Shown here in pieces: positions 17,101-24,217 of a stretch of DNA of 64,000 nucleotides; the stretch's first letter is position 1; each line of letters opens with the position of its first letter. Source of the stretch: IDS-8 sp035304345 (GTDB lineage Bacteria; Pseudomonadota; Gammaproteobacteria; Steroidobacterales; Woeseiaceae); assembly GCA_035304345.1 (NCBI GenBank), contig DATGQE010000104.1:58923-122922 (forward strand), in the 5' to 3' direction. Below the pieces are notes generated by a model that was given only the letters and a program-made list of their open reading frames with translations, was not told the DNA's origin and searched no databases. The translations under genes and the position numbers were made by a program.

Positions 17101-17579
17101 CTACGCTCGCGCTCGCGGCGGGCCTTCTCGGCGCGCTGTACGAGATCGTCGATCATCGCATCCAGCCCCATCGCCATGCCGTCGTGCGGGTGGTAGATGC
17201 GCTCGACGCCGTAGCGCATGAGCTCGGCGATCTCCTCGGGTGTGATCGTGCCGCCGCCGCCGCCGAACACGCGAATGTGCGAGGCGCCGGATTCGCGCAG
17301 GCGGTCGATCATGTAGCGGAAGAACTCGTTGTGCCCGCCCTGGTAGGAGCTCACGGCGATGCCGTCGGCGTCCTCCTGGATCGCCGCCCGCACGATCTCG
17401 TCGACGCTGCGGTTGTGCCCGAGGTGGATCACCTCCACGCCGCGGGCCTGGATCAGCCGGCGCATGACGTTGATCGCGGCGTCGTGACCGTCGAACAGCG
17501 AGGCGGCCGTCACGAAGCGCAAGGGCGAGGGCCTCGTGCGTCCGGAGACGACCGGCAGGTCTCGGGCGGCGGTGCTCAT
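14127..17579 (-). CDS. icmF: Fused isobutyryl-CoA mutase IcmF (B12-binding, GTPase chaperone and mutase domains)
   Basis: An 1,150-residue protein. Residues about 20-150 are the cobalamin-binding domain (SLFDGHDAAINVMRRLIQ, with the DxH base-off ligand). Residues about 205-420 are the MeaB-like G domain (GITGTGGAGKSSVTDELL P-loop, then ETAGIGQSD and NKYDKRG). The mutase TIM barrel begins near 560 (LPGYYPYTGGVYPYRR) and contains SVSMTINGPAPMILAFFMN. The end AVGGEYRRNM is typical of IcmF. It interconverts isobutyryl-CoA and n-butyryl-CoA, with GTP used for cofactor quality control, linking valine or branched acyl-CoA breakdown to beta-oxidation. GGAGGA precedes the ATG at 17577-17579. Confidence 0.95.
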   Translation of the reverse strand: MSTAARDLPVVSGRTRPSPLRFVTAASLFDGHDAAINVMRRLIQARGVEVIHLGHNRSVDEIVRAAIQEDADGIAVSSYQGGHNEFFRYMIDRLRESGASHIRVFGGGGGTITPEEIAELMRYGVERIYHPHDGMAMGLDAMIDDLVQRAEKARRERERSPVPEGPRDPALDIAMTMSAIEDGAFDEATLSRLRKEWRMQAARVPVVGITGTGGAGKSSVTDELLNRFLACFPEMRIAVLAVDPTRRRTGGALLGDRIRMNSLRSERVFMRSFATRRQHLATTEMLADHILFLKAQGFDLILVETAGIGQSDSEIVDLVDFSVYVMTSDYGAASQLEKIEMLDFADLIVLNKYDKRGAQDALRDVRKQWKRNHVAFQTPDEEIPVYPTIASQFNDPGVNWMFHELCRRLAEKLDLDRERWTPDIDVSQKEPRVMAIIPGNRIRYLAEIAEQGRAINESIAAQSDAAARLQHYYEALKALGDPALPSELQPYDDAALSAKDVDAAVLSLRQRYQEAFRSLSEEALELLRGWPARLESVRAEEYTYTVRGREITGSNYRESLSRQKIPKIAPPRCRAWGELLEFLMKENLPGYYPYTGGVYPYRRINEDPTRMFAGEGTPERTNRRFHYLSQGQDAARLSTAFDSVTLYGEDPHERPDIYGKVGNSGVSIATLDDMKKLYSGFDLCAPTTSVSMTINGPAPMILAFFMNTAIDQQVEKHLKETGRWEEAQKKIDAYFEGRERPRYEGELPPGNDGLGLGLLGISGDKLVDRETYEKIRAHTLSTVRGTVQADILKEDQAQNTCIFSTEFAMKMMGDVQEFFIANDVRNYYSVSISGYHIAEAGANPISQLAFTLSNGFTIVEYYLARGMNIDAFAPNLSFFFSNGMDPEYTVIGRVARRIWARAMRERYGASPRSQMLKYHVQTSGRSLHAQEISFNDIRTTLQALYALFDNCNSLHTNAFDEAITTPTEQSVRRAVAIQLIISKELGLNYCENPWQGSFIIEELTDLVEEAVYQEFERISERGGVLGAMDTMYQRGKIQEESLYYESRKHDGSYPIIGVNTFLPKEGREDEVHEPELIRSTDAEKNAQIRNLRAFQALHAQESGPALARLQSVARKRDNIFAELMETVKTASLGQISAALYAVGGEYRRNM

Positions 17580-17657
17580 CGGGTCCTCCGGTGCGGAGTC
17601 GTGCTCGTGCTCGCCCCGGGCTGCGAAAGGGCCGGAAAGCGGGGCTGTTGCAGGAAT

Positions 17658-17673
17658 TTTAATCCGGATTAAA
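17658..17673. promoter_or_regulatory. 16-bp palindromic operator between icmF and tetR
   Basis: TTTAATCCGGATTAAA is a perfect palindrome in the 132-bp divergent intergenic region, followed by a further half-like CTAATCC. It is strikingly AT-rich for this genome. The neighbouring TetR-type protein is the obvious candidate to bind it and control both itself and icmF. Confidence 0.65.
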
Positions 17674-17711
17674 CTAATCCACCACCGTGCCGAACGCAAG
17701 CCCGCAGGCCC

Positions 17712-18371
17712 ATGTCCCCGTCACCGGCCACGCCCGCCCGTGAATCCCGCTTCGAGCTGAAGCGGCACCGCCTGCTCCGGGCTGCGGCCGCGTGCTTCAA
17801 TCGCAAGGGCTACAGCGGCACGTCGCTCAAGGACGTCGCGAATCACCTCGGGCTCACCGACGCCGCGCTCTACTACTACGTCCGCAACAAGGAAGAGCTC
17901 GTCTACCAGTGCTACCTGCGGGCGGCGGAGCTCGGGCGCGAGGCCCTGGAGCGGGCCGTCGCCGAGGGGGCGAACGGTTTCGAGCAGGCCGAGCGGTACA
18001 TCCGTTACCACGTCGAGATGATGGTCGGCGAGCGCGGGCCGCTTGCCATCATGAGCGAGATCCCGTCGCTCGAGGAGAACCACCGCAAGGAGATCCTGGA
18101 GCTTTCGCGGCGGCACAGCGCGGCGTTCGAAGGGATCCTGCACCGGGGCATCGAGGACGGCAGCATCGCGCCCTGCGACGTGCGCATGACCGGCAACGCG
18201 ATCATGGGTGCGCTGAACTGGATTCCGAAGTGGTTCCACGGCGACGAAGCCACCGCCGCGAGGCTGATCGAGGAGTTCCCCAGGGTCTTAGGCGCGGGCC
18301 TGCGTCCCGCCCCGGCAGAGCCCGCCGGCGACGCAGACCGACCGTCCCTGCACCGCGACCGGAGCGCATGA
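17712..18371 (+). CDS. TetR-family transcriptional regulator, divergent from icmF
   Basis: A 219-residue regulator. The helix-turn-helix is clear: RLLRAAAACFNRKGYSGTSLKDVANHLGLTD then AALYYYVRNKEELV. The C-terminal region (HVEMMVGERGPLAIMSEIPSLEENHRKEI) resembles acyl-CoA-responsive TetR proteins that control fatty-acid or branched-chain degradation. The divergent placement and the shared palindrome suggest it represses icmF until an acyl-CoA accumulates. The last 30 residues are proline/alanine rich. Confidence 0.85.
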   Translation: MSPSPATPARESRFELKRHRLLRAAAACFNRKGYSGTSLKDVANHLGLTDAALYYYVRNKEELVYQCYLRAAELGREALERAVAEGANGFEQAERYIRYHVEMMVGERGPLAIMSEIPSLEENHRKEILELSRRHSAAFEGILHRGIEDGSIAPCDVRMTGNAIMGALNWIPKWFHGDEATAARLIEEFPRVLGAGLRPAPAEPAGDADRPSLHRDRSA

Positions 18372-18408
18372 TCCGCCGGCAACCGCCGGGTGAGTCGCGC
18401 GACGCCGG

Positions 18409-19095
18409 CTAGGGAAGCCGCAGCGCTTTCGCTTCGCGGCGCAGCTCGACTTCGCGCGCCAAAAGCTCCGCGCCGTCCACCTGTTCCGGTACCGGGGGCG
18501 CGGCATCGAGCCAAGCCAGGCGCGCCTCGAGGTCCGAACGCACCCGCTGGTGATAGGGGTTCGCGGCCTGCCCGGCGTATCCGGACGCGAGACCCGCCCC
18601 CGCACCGTCGCGCCGGCCCACGGCAGAGTGGCGTAGTATCGCGAGGTCCTCCTCGATGAGATCGAGCACGATGCGTCGGTCTCCGTGCTGCTTCCAGAGC
18701 GCCGCGAACAGCTCGTCGGCCCGCGCCCGTTCGGCCTCGTCGAGGCTCGACGCCAGGGTGTCGCGTGCGGCGATGAACTTGGGCTCGCCGCGCTCGGCGG
18801 CGAGCCGGTACCAGGCGAGCGCCGCGGCCGGATCGGCGACCACGCCCTGCCCGTGCAGGTGCATGTAGCCGGTCATGTACTGCGCGTACTTGTCGCCCCT
18901 CGGTGCGAGCTCCTTCTGGTAGATGAGGAGTGCCCGTTCGTGGTTGCCGGATGCGTAGATGTCTTCGACTTTCTCCTTGAAACGCAGCGTGCTGCCGTCG
19001 ATCGTCGGTCCGGGAAACTGTGCATAGCGGTCCGCCCAGACGACCGTCCCCGCGAGCAGTGCGGCACAGACGGTCCACGTGCAGAGCCTCACCAT
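18409..19095 (-). CDS. Exported Sel1-like repeat protein
   Basis: A 228-residue protein. An N-terminal signal peptide (WTVCAALLAGTVVWA) is followed by helical repeats of the Sel1/TPR type, with AQYMTGYMHLHGQGVVADPAAALAWYRLAAERGE a textbook Sel1 unit near residues 70-105. The C-terminal third is charged and probably helical. Such proteins are periplasmic scaffolds; no partner is evident. I start at the ATG 19093-19095 because GGAGGG stands 6 bases upstream; a second ATG 24 bases earlier lacks a site. It converges with the tetR gene. Confidence 0.65.
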   Translation of the reverse strand: MVRLCTWTVCAALLAGTVVWADRYAQFPGPTIDGSTLRFKEKVEDIYASGNHERALLIYQKELAPRGDKYAQYMTGYMHLHGQGVVADPAAALAWYRLAAERGEPKFIAARDTLASSLDEAERARADELFAALWKQHGDRRIVLDLIEEDLAILRHSAVGRRDGAGAGLASGYAGQAANPYHQRVRSDLEARLAWLDAAPPVPEQVDGAELLAREVELRREAKALRLP

Positions 19096-19218
19096 CGGTC
19101 GCCCTCCAGCGCTTTTCATATTGGAGTACGGGCGCCCGAGCCGAGTTCCGGCTTACTCCCCGATGGTCTTTGCGCCGGCCGGCGTGACGCGTTCTAATCG
19201 GCAAGATAGGGAGGCAAG

Positions 19219-19965
19219 GTGAGCCCGGAACGAATACGCGCCTGTGCCCGGCTGTTGCTGCTGGCCTGCCTCGCCCGGCCGGCCGCGGCAGACCCGGCCG
19301 CGATCACCGGCCCCTACCGGGTCCTGCCGGATGAAAGCGAGCTCACGGTGCTCGTGTTCCGCGCGGGCGCGCTCGCACGACTGGGCCACAATCACGTCGT
19401 GAGCACCCGCGCCTTGAGCGGACGGGTGAACGTCGGCGCTGCGCCGGAGGACAGCACGCTCGAGCTGGTCGTGCCGCTGGATACGCTCGTTGTCGACGAT
19501 CCGGAAGTGCGCCGCGAGATGGGCTCCGCGTTCTCCGGCGCGGTGAGCGAGGAGGACCGGAGCGGCACGCGGCGCAACATGCTGGGCAGGCGCCTGCTGG
19601 ACGCCGACCGTCATCCCGAGGTCCGAATTCGATCGCGCGCGATTCGCGGCACTTTCGACGACCTGGTCGTGACGGCCGGGATCGACATTCGCGGCGAGGT
19701 GCACACCGTCGAGCTGCCCGTGTCCGTCGTGTTCTCCGACGGCCGCCTCGTCGCCACCGGACGAGCGGAGCTCACGCATGCAGCGCTGGGCCTCGAGCCC
19801 TTCACCGCCGCTCTCGGCACGCTCAGGGTCGCGGACGAGATGACTTTCGTGTACCGGGTCGCCGCGGCAGCCGAAGGTCCGGAGGGCGAGGCGTCACGCG
19901 GCGAGCGTGCATTTCCCGTTGTCGAGGACGACGACGCCGCGCTCCTTGACCGAGGAACGGAATGA
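19219..19965 (+). CDS. YceI-family periplasmic lipid-binding protein
   Basis: A 248-residue protein. A signal peptide ends near LARPAAA, and the lipocalin-like YceI domain follows (YRVLPDESELTVLVFRAGAL, LGHNHVVSTRALSGRV and the ELPVSVVFSDGRLVATGRAEL strands). YceI proteins bind polyisoprenoid or fatty-acyl molecules in the periplasm. A good GGGAGG site precedes the GTG start. The last 72 bases overlap the 3' end of the convergent MaoC-like gene. The charged C-terminal tail (from about residue 220) is not part of the family and arises within that overlap. Confidence 0.8.
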   Translation: MSPERIRACARLLLLACLARPAAADPAAITGPYRVLPDESELTVLVFRAGALARLGHNHVVSTRALSGRVNVGAAPEDSTLELVVPLDTLVVDDPEVRREMGSAFSGAVSEEDRSGTRRNMLGRRLLDADRHPEVRIRSRAIRGTFDDLVVTAGIDIRGEVHTVELPVSVVFSDGRLVATGRAELTHAALGLEPFTAALGTLRVADEMTFVYRVAAAAEGPEGEASRGERAFPVVEDDDAALLDRGTE

Positions 19966-20748
19966 GACCACGTTCCGCTCCTGCCACATGTCGGTGACGA
20001 GCGTCTCGCCGGGGTAGACCGCGCCGACGAAGCGTACGTCGAAACTGCGGACGAGCGTGTAGTCGTACTCGCAGATCGTCCTCAGGATGGCGCGGCATGC
20101 GAGTCCCGCGACGCAACGCGCCTGCAGCACCGGCCGTTCGAACCCGGCCGAGCGCGCGACTTCCGGGTCCGTGTGCACCGCGCCGCGACCGGCGGACAGC
20201 CGGAACAGGAGGGCCTGGTCTCGGCGCGAGCTGAGCTCGCAGGAGAGATCCGGCGTGCGCCCCGGCAGCACGTGCGGCGCCGGCGCGTCCCCGAATCCCG
20301 GACCGTGGTTCTCGTCCCGCGGTGCCACGATCGTGCTGCCGAGCGAAAACAGCGCCGCGTCGTCCTTCGCGAGCCGCGCTTCGCATTGCACGAGAATGCG
20401 GGAGCCCCTGTCCCCTCCGCGGTCGTACGCCGCCACGACGCGGCAGTTCACGCGCAGGTCGGCCGCGGCCGGCAGCGGTCGATACAGCTCGAGGCGCTGG
20501 CTGCCGTAGAGCACGTGCAGGTCGCCCCAGCCGCATTCCGCCAGGAAATCGTCCGGCAGGAGCACGGTGGCGAAGGTCGGCGTGACGGCGAGCGTCGGAG
20601 ATTCGCGAACGTACCCGAGCTCGCTGGAATCGAGCGGGTCGCCGCCGAAACCGACGCCGAGCGCGTACAGCATCACGTCACGCTCACTGTACCTGACCGG
20701 CCGGTCCTCGATCGCAACCGCTTTCAGCGCGTCGTAGTCAATCGGCAT
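19894..20748 (-). CDS. MaoC/hydratase-2-like double-hotdog protein with altered catalytic motif
   Basis: A 284-residue protein with the double-hotdog arrangement of eukaryote-type (R)-hydratase 2 (MFE-2 like). An N-terminal domain carries VRYSERDVMLYALGVGFG, and a C-terminal domain carries FRLSAGRGAVHTDPEVARSAGFERPVL. In active hydratases the C-terminal motif is SGDxNPxH followed by HGLC. Here the histidine remains, but the catalytic aspartate and the asparagine are both glycine, and HGLC is QARC. It may have lost hydration activity or act on a different substrate. It is convergent with, and overlaps, the YceI gene. Confidence 0.75.
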   Translation of the reverse strand: MPIDYDALKAVAIEDRPVRYSERDVMLYALGVGFGGDPLDSSELGYVRESPTLAVTPTFATVLLPDDFLAECGWGDLHVLYGSQRLELYRPLPAAADLRVNCRVVAAYDRGGDRGSRILVQCEARLAKDDAALFSLGSTIVAPRDENHGPGFGDAPAPHVLPGRTPDLSCELSSRRDQALLFRLSAGRGAVHTDPEVARSAGFERPVLQARCVAGLACRAILRTICEYDYTLVRSFDVRFVGAVYPGETLVTDMWQERNVVSFRSSVKERGVVVLDNGKCTLAA

Positions 20749-20914
20749 CGATTCCGGTTCTTGAGCGGCCGCTTTCTCCGGCGGCGTGGAACCGCCATTC
20801 TAGCAGGGAGCAGGCGTGCGCGCCGATCGGGTGTTGCCGAGGTGGCGGCCGTTGCCGGCATGGCCTAGGATGACCGGGTGGAACCGGGATCCGCCCGCGT
20901 ACGGAGAAGCAGCG

Positions 20915-21400
20915 ATGAAAGCGGAAAGCCGCGTACGCTTCCGCGCCGCCCACCGATCGGACGCCGCTGCGATCGCGGCGATGTCGCGCCTGCACATCGA
21001 GCACGGCCTGCGGTGGCGCTGGACTCCGGCCCGGGTCCGCAAGCAGATCGAGGACCCGGACACCATGGTGCTGATCGCGTCGCTCAACGGCGAGATGGCG
21101 GGCTTCGCGATCATGCATTTCGGCGACCTCGATGCACACCTGTTCCTGCTCGCCGTCGCGCCGCCGTTCCGCCGCATGGGAATCGGCCGCGGATTGCTCG
21201 AGTGGCTGGAGAAATCCTGCCGCACCGCCGGCATCCAGAACATCCGCCTCGAGGTGCGCTGGGGTAACCGCCGCGCGCGCCGCTTCTACCTGGCAAACGG
21301 TTATCGCGTTCTCGGCCAGGTCGCCGGGTATTACGACCGGCGCGAGGCCGCGGTGCTGATGGGCAAATCCCTCACCGAACCGGTCGACCCCACGCTGTAG
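20915..21400 (+). CDS. GNAT-family N-acetyltransferase
   Basis: A 161-residue single-domain acetyltransferase. Acetyl-CoA binding motif A is present as VAPPFRRMGIGRGLLEWLEK, followed by LEVRWGNRRARRFYLANGYRVLGQVAGYY, typical of RimI-like enzymes. The substrate is unknown. The ATG at 20915 has GGAGAA just upstream and replaces a longer in-frame extension lacking a ribosome site. No partner genes: the next gene is on the opposite strand. Confidence 0.8.
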   Translation: MKAESRVRFRAAHRSDAAAIAAMSRLHIEHGLRWRWTPARVRKQIEDPDTMVLIASLNGEMAGFAIMHFGDLDAHLFLLAVAPPFRRMGIGRGLLEWLEKSCRTAGIQNIRLEVRWGNRRARRFYLANGYRVLGQVAGYYDRREAAVLMGKSLTEPVDPTL

Positions 21401-21419
21401 GCGAGCAGCGCCGGTGCTC

Positions 21420-22484
21420 TCAGGCGCGCTGTGCGCAGCGCCAGCCGAGCTCGGCGAGCGGCGCGACGGCGCGCGCCGCCTTGCCGGCATGCGCGCTCGC
21501 GGCCGTGCCGTCGCGCACGCGTCCGGCGATGCCCTGCAGGATCGCCGCGAGCCGGAAGAAGTTGTACGCGGAATAGAAGTCTCGGCACGGGATCCCGTCG
21601 CGCCCGGTGCGCTCGCAATAGCGCCGCACGTATTCCTCTTCCGTGGGCACGCCGAGCGCGGCCAGGTCCTTGCCGAGCAGGCCCGTCGAGCCGATGCCGA
21701 TCTCCGGCATCTGCCAGGCCATCAGGTGGTAGGTGAAATCGCCGAGCGGATGGCCGATCGTGGACAGCTCCCAGTCGAGCACCGCGACGACGCGCGGCTC
21801 GGTCGGGTGGATGACGAGATTGTCGAGGCGAAAGTCGCCGTGCACGATCGCCACGGAATCGTCCTCCGGCACGTGCCCGGGAAGCCATTCGATCAGCCGC
21901 TCCATCGCCTCGATCCGGCCGGTCTCGGACGCGCGGTACTGACCCGTCCAGCGCGAGATCTGGCGCGCGAAATAGTTGCCGGGCCTGCCGAAATCCGCGA
22001 GACCGAGGGCCCGGAAGTCGAAGGTGTGCAGGCGTGCGATCGTGCGGTTGACGTCGTCGTAGATCGCCGCCGTCTCCGCGGACGGCACGTCGGGCAGCTC
22101 GAGGTCCCAGAAAATGCGACCTTCCACGTAGCCCATCACGAAAAACGCGGTGCCGACGACCGAGTCGTCGTCGCAATACGCGTACGGCTGCGGCACCGGG
22201 AACCCATGGCGGTGCAACGCCGAGATGACGCGGAACTCGCGATCCACGGCGTGGGCGGACTCGAGCAGCCTGCCCGGCGGCTTGCGGCGCAGCACGTAGC
22301 GGCCGGACGGCGACTCGAGCAGGTAAGTGGGATTCGACTGGCCGCCCTTGAATTGGCGCACCGACAGGGGCGGCGCGAAGCCCGGCACGCGGCCGCGCAT
22401 CCAGCGTGCGAGCCGGCCCTCGTCGAAACGCAGTGCCGGCGCGACCTCGGCGGTCCCCGAGAACTGTTGCTGGCGGCTGGTCAT
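21420..22484 (-). CDS. APH-fold phosphotransferase (ACAD10/11 kinase-domain type)
   Basis: A 354-residue kinase-fold protein. Motifs are FKGGQSNPTYLLESPSGRYVLRRKPPG near the N terminus, the catalytic HGDFRLDNLVIHP (about 215) and the metal site VLDWELSTIGHPLGDFTYHL. This family is fused to acyl-CoA dehydrogenases in eukaryotic ACAD10/11, where it acts on 4-hydroxyacyl-CoA; bacterial versions sit in acyl-CoA catabolism loci. It is downstream of mccB and ivd on the same strand, which fits that role. The substrate is inferred. Confidence 0.8.
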   Translation of the reverse strand: MTSRQQQFSGTAEVAPALRFDEGRLARWMRGRVPGFAPPLSVRQFKGGQSNPTYLLESPSGRYVLRRKPPGRLLESAHAVDREFRVISALHRHGFPVPQPYAYCDDDSVVGTAFFVMGYVEGRIFWDLELPDVPSAETAAIYDDVNRTIARLHTFDFRALGLADFGRPGNYFARQISRWTGQYRASETGRIEAMERLIEWLPGHVPEDDSVAIVHGDFRLDNLVIHPTEPRVVAVLDWELSTIGHPLGDFTYHLMAWQMPEIGIGSTGLLGKDLAALGVPTEEEYVRRYCERTGRDGIPCRDFYSAYNFFRLAAILQGIAGRVRDGTAASAHAGKAARAVAPLAELGWRCAQRA

Positions 22485-22500
22485 GGCCGCCGCATTGTAT

Positions 22501-22525
22501 TGCAGGAGCGCGGTGCGCGCTCTTA
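22501..22525 (-). repeat. REP-like palindrome containing the mccB stop codon
   Basis: On the minus strand: GTAAGAGCGCGCACCGCGCT followed by CCTGC. The TAA inside the head is the stop of the carboxyltransferase gene, so the repeat begins within the coding sequence. Confidence 0.6.
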
Positions 22526-24133
22526 CATGCGGAAGATGCCGTAGGGCGTTTCCACGTCGCGCGGGCAATTGGCGGCGGCGGACAGCGCCTGTGCCAGCAC
22601 GGCGCGCGTCTCGACCGGGTCGATGACGCCGTCGTCCCAGAGCCTTGCGCTCGCGTAGTACGGGTTGCCCTGCGCCTCGTACTGCGCGCGGATCCGCTCC
22701 TCGAATGCCTGCTGCTCCGCCTCCGGCCAGGTCTCGCCCCGCGCCTCCAGCCCCTCGCGGCGCACCGTCGACAGCACCAGCGCGGCCTGCTGGCCGCCCA
22801 TGACGGAAATGCGTGCGTTCGGCCACATCCACAGGAAACGCGGACCGTAGGCACGGCCGCACATCGCGTAGTTCCCCGCGCCGAACGAGCCGCCGATGAT
22901 CACCGTGAACTTGGCGATCGAGGACGTCGCGACGGCATTGACCATCTTCGCGCCGTCCTTCGCGATACCCGCCTGCTCGTACTTCTTGCCGACCATGAAG
23001 CCGGCGATGTTCTGCAGGAACACGATCGGGATGCCGCGCCGGTCGCAGAGCTGGATGAAGTGCGCGCCCTTCAGCGCCGACTCCGAGAACAGGATGCCGT
23101 TGTTGGCGATCACGCCGATCGGGAACCCGCCCAGGTGCGCGAAGCCGCACACCAGCGTCGGCCCGTAGAGCGCCTTGAACTCCTGGAACTCGGAGCCGTC
23201 GACGATTCGCGCGATCACCTCGCGCACGTCGTACGGGATGCGAAATTCCCGTGAGACGATTCCGTAGAGGTCCTCCGCCGGGTAAGCCGGTGCGACGGGC
23301 TCGCGCATCGCGAACGGCAGCTCCTTGCGCCAGTTCAGGTTCGAGACGATCTCCCGCACCATCTGCAGAGCCTCGGTGTCGTTGGCCGCGAGATAGTCGG
23401 TGACGCCGGAGATGCGGCTGTGCACGTCGCCGCCGCCCAGCGATTCCGCATCGACCACCTCGCCGGTGGCCGCTTTCACCAGCGGCGGCCCGCCCAGGAA
23501 GATCGTGCCCTGGTTGCGCACGATCACGGCCTCGTCGCACATCGCGGGCACGTAGGCGCCGCCCGCCGTGCAGGAGCCCAGCACGGCCGCGATCTGCGGG
23601 ATGCCGCGCGCGGACAGGCGCGCCTGGTTGTAGAAGATGCGGCCGAAATGGTCGCGATCCGGAAACACCTCGTCCTGCTTCGGCAGGAAAGCGCCGCCGG
23701 AGTCGACGAGGTAGATGCACGGCAGCCGGTTCTGCTCCGCGATCTCCTGTGCGCGCAGGTGCTTCTTCACAGTGAGCGGGTAATACGTGCCGCCTTTCAC
23801 GGTGGCGTCGTTCGCGACGATCATGCACTCGACGCCGCTCACGCGCGTGATGCCGGCGACGATGCCCGCTGCCGGCACCTCGTCGTCGTACACCTGCCAG
23901 GCGGCGAGCTGCCCGATCTCCAGGAACGTGGCGTCGTCGTCCATGAGCATGCGGATGCGATCCCGCGGCAGGAGCTTGCCGCGCGCGAGGTGCTTCTCGC
24001 GTGCCCGCTCACCGCCGCCGCGCGCGATGCGCTCGCGAATGTCGTGCAGCTCTCGCGCGAGCCTGATGTTGACGGCAGCGTTCTTCTCGAATTCTTCCGA
24101 CGTGCTCTTGATCTTCGTTCTGATGATTGTCAT
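22523..24133 (-). CDS. mccB: Methylcrotonyl-CoA carboxylase beta (carboxyltransferase) subunit
   Basis: A 536-residue carboxyltransferase with duplicated crotonase-like domains. Diagnostic stretches are YLVDSGGAFLPKQDEVFPD, VLGSCTAGGAYVPAMCDE and QGTIFLGGPPLVKAATGEVV, which match MCC beta more closely than propionyl-CoA carboxylase beta. It carboxylates 3-methylcrotonyl-CoA in leucine breakdown, following isovaleryl-CoA dehydrogenase, whose gene lies just upstream. The biotin carboxylase subunit (mccA) and methylglutaconyl-CoA hydratase are not in the window, which is unusual. Start ATG 24131-24133. Confidence 0.9.
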   Translation of the reverse strand: MTIIRTKIKSTSEEFEKNAAVNIRLARELHDIRERIARGGGERAREKHLARGKLLPRDRIRMLMDDDATFLEIGQLAAWQVYDDEVPAAGIVAGITRVSGVECMIVANDATVKGGTYYPLTVKKHLRAQEIAEQNRLPCIYLVDSGGAFLPKQDEVFPDRDHFGRIFYNQARLSARGIPQIAAVLGSCTAGGAYVPAMCDEAVIVRNQGTIFLGGPPLVKAATGEVVDAESLGGGDVHSRISGVTDYLAANDTEALQMVREIVSNLNWRKELPFAMREPVAPAYPAEDLYGIVSREFRIPYDVREVIARIVDGSEFQEFKALYGPTLVCGFAHLGGFPIGVIANNGILFSESALKGAHFIQLCDRRGIPIVFLQNIAGFMVGKKYEQAGIAKDGAKMVNAVATSSIAKFTVIIGGSFGAGNYAMCGRAYGPRFLWMWPNARISVMGGQQAALVLSTVRREGLEARGETWPEAEQQAFEERIRAQYEAQGNPYYASARLWDDGVIDPVETRAVLAQALSAAANCPRDVETPYGIFRM

Positions 24134-24193
24134 CTGGACCTTGCTGCGCGAGCGCACAACGTGCGCTGCGAATCCTGGTAAGGTGCCGAACCC

Positions 24194-24217
24194 GTCGCGC
24201 GCGGTGCGGGCTCCTAC
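24194..24217 (-). repeat. REP-like palindrome containing the ivd stop codon
   Basis: On the minus strand GTAGGAGCCCGCACCGCGCG then CGAC; the TAG of its head is the stop codon of the isovaleryl-CoA dehydrogenase gene. Confidence 0.6.
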
